Shown in pieces: positions 63,692 to 64,000 of a stretch of 64,000 nt of DNA. This stretch comes from CAVTPU01 sp963736695. Lineage in GTDB: Bacteria > Actinomycetota > Actinomycetes > Mycobacteriales > Micromonosporaceae. The notes below the pieces were generated by a model that worked only from the letters and a program-made list of their open reading frames with translations, ran no database searches and was not told where the DNA came from. Where the stretch lies: NCBI GenBank assembly GCA_963736695.1, contig CAVTPU010000004.1, forward strand, positions 1,922,001 through 1,986,000, given 5' to 3'. Numbering within the stretch: position 1 is the stretch's first letter; each line of letters opens with the position of its first letter. A program made the position numbers and the translations under genes.

Positions 63692-63707
63692 TGTTTCAAT
63701 TGGTCGC

Positions 63708-64000
63708 GTGACCGACATCCCCCGCCGCGCGGTCAGCCGCACGGCTCGCCTCGCGGCGCTCCCCCTGGGCTTCGCCGGGCGGGCGGCCGTGGGCCTCGGC
63801 AAACGGGTCACCGGTCTCGCCTCCGAGGTGATCTCCGCTGACGTCCAGCTGCGCACCGCCGAGCACCTCTTCAGTGTGCTCGGCCAGCTCAAGGGCGGGG
63901 CGATGAAGGTTGGCCAAGCGATGTCGATCTTCGAGGCTGCTTTGCCTGAGGAGGTCGCCGGCCCATATCGGGCGGCCTTGACGAAGCTTCAGGAGGCGGC
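63708..64000 (+). CDS. ABC1/AarF-type atypical kinase (3' end outside window)
   Basis: The visible 97 residues are the start of an ABC1-family (UbiB/AarF) kinase-like protein with the family's KGGAMKVGQAMSI motif and the P-E-E region LPEEVAGPYRAALTKLQ. The kinase core lies beyond the edge. GTG at 63708 is 16 bp downstream of the ThiF-like gene. It corresponds to Rv3197. Confidence 0.93.
   Translation, partial: MTDIPRRAVSRTARLAALPLGFAGRAAVGLGKRVTGLASEVISADVQLRTAEHLFSVLGQLKGGAMKVGQAMSIFEAALPEEVAGPYRAALTKLQEA

Overview
The window is high-GC DNA with dense gene packing, frequent GTG starts and 4-8 bp stop/start overlaps. It encodes typical actinomycete families: SigE-type sigma factor, MMPL, LppX-like lipoprotein, UPF0182, DUF2342, a tandem-CTD hibernation factor and a secreted ricin-type lectin. 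It is chromosomal DNA of a filamentous-type actinobacterium. A Micromonosporaceae or Glycomycetaceae-like host fits the style, but the genus cannot be fixed from sequence reading alone.

1-24 kb is mostly orderly chromosome: the end of a giant polytopic membrane protein, purK-purE, a divergent pair of stress/dormancy-type ribosome genes (baeRF/Rv2629-like and a RafH-like hibernation factor), a DJ-1/PfpI protein, two divergent secreted proteins separated by a striking repeat array, a sensor kinase/regulator/DUF4097 operon, MMPL plus a lipoprotein, a PadR-membrane protein pair with a perfect palindromic operator, an EcsC-like protein and an initiator-type tRNA. 24-35 kb is accessory. Intact stress or xenobiotic genes (VOC, carbonic anhydrase, ArsR-SRPBCC, TetR-NTF2-AraC, metallo-beta-lactamase fold, DEAD helicase) are interspersed with fragments of the same few genes: DUF4291 at five places, carbonic anhydrase at three, SRPBCC at two. 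This indicates repeated local duplication and deletion. 35-39 kb is a MoxR ATPase / DUF2201-VWA operon whose third gene is frameshifted, followed by decayed hydrolase and phosphoesterase genes.

40-55.6 kb is a mobile-element zone: a complete IS3-family element, a second IS3-family transposase relic, an IS5-family element with a passenger gene and a ~267-bp inverted duplication of its right end, a Tn3 transposase relic and a MobF relaxase relic. Within it sit a complete export cluster (membrane-fusion protein, ABC ATPase, MacB-like permease, lipoprotein, small secreted protein), a second DUF1877 paralogue, a sigma/anti-sigma-like pair and a second two-component system whose regulator runs on antisense into the Tn3 relic.

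55.7-64 kb returns to conserved core: a canonical initiator tRNA, UPF0182, a YlbL-type PDZ/Lon protease, a DUF2342 zincin, a YgjP-type metallopeptidase, a DUF5679 zinc ribbon, a ThiF-like protein with a degraded active site, and the start of an ABC1/AarF kinase. This order matches the mycobacterial Rv3193c-Rv3197 neighbourhood, which predicts whiB7 and uvrD2 just beyond the right edge. No rRNA genes and no CRISPR array were seen.
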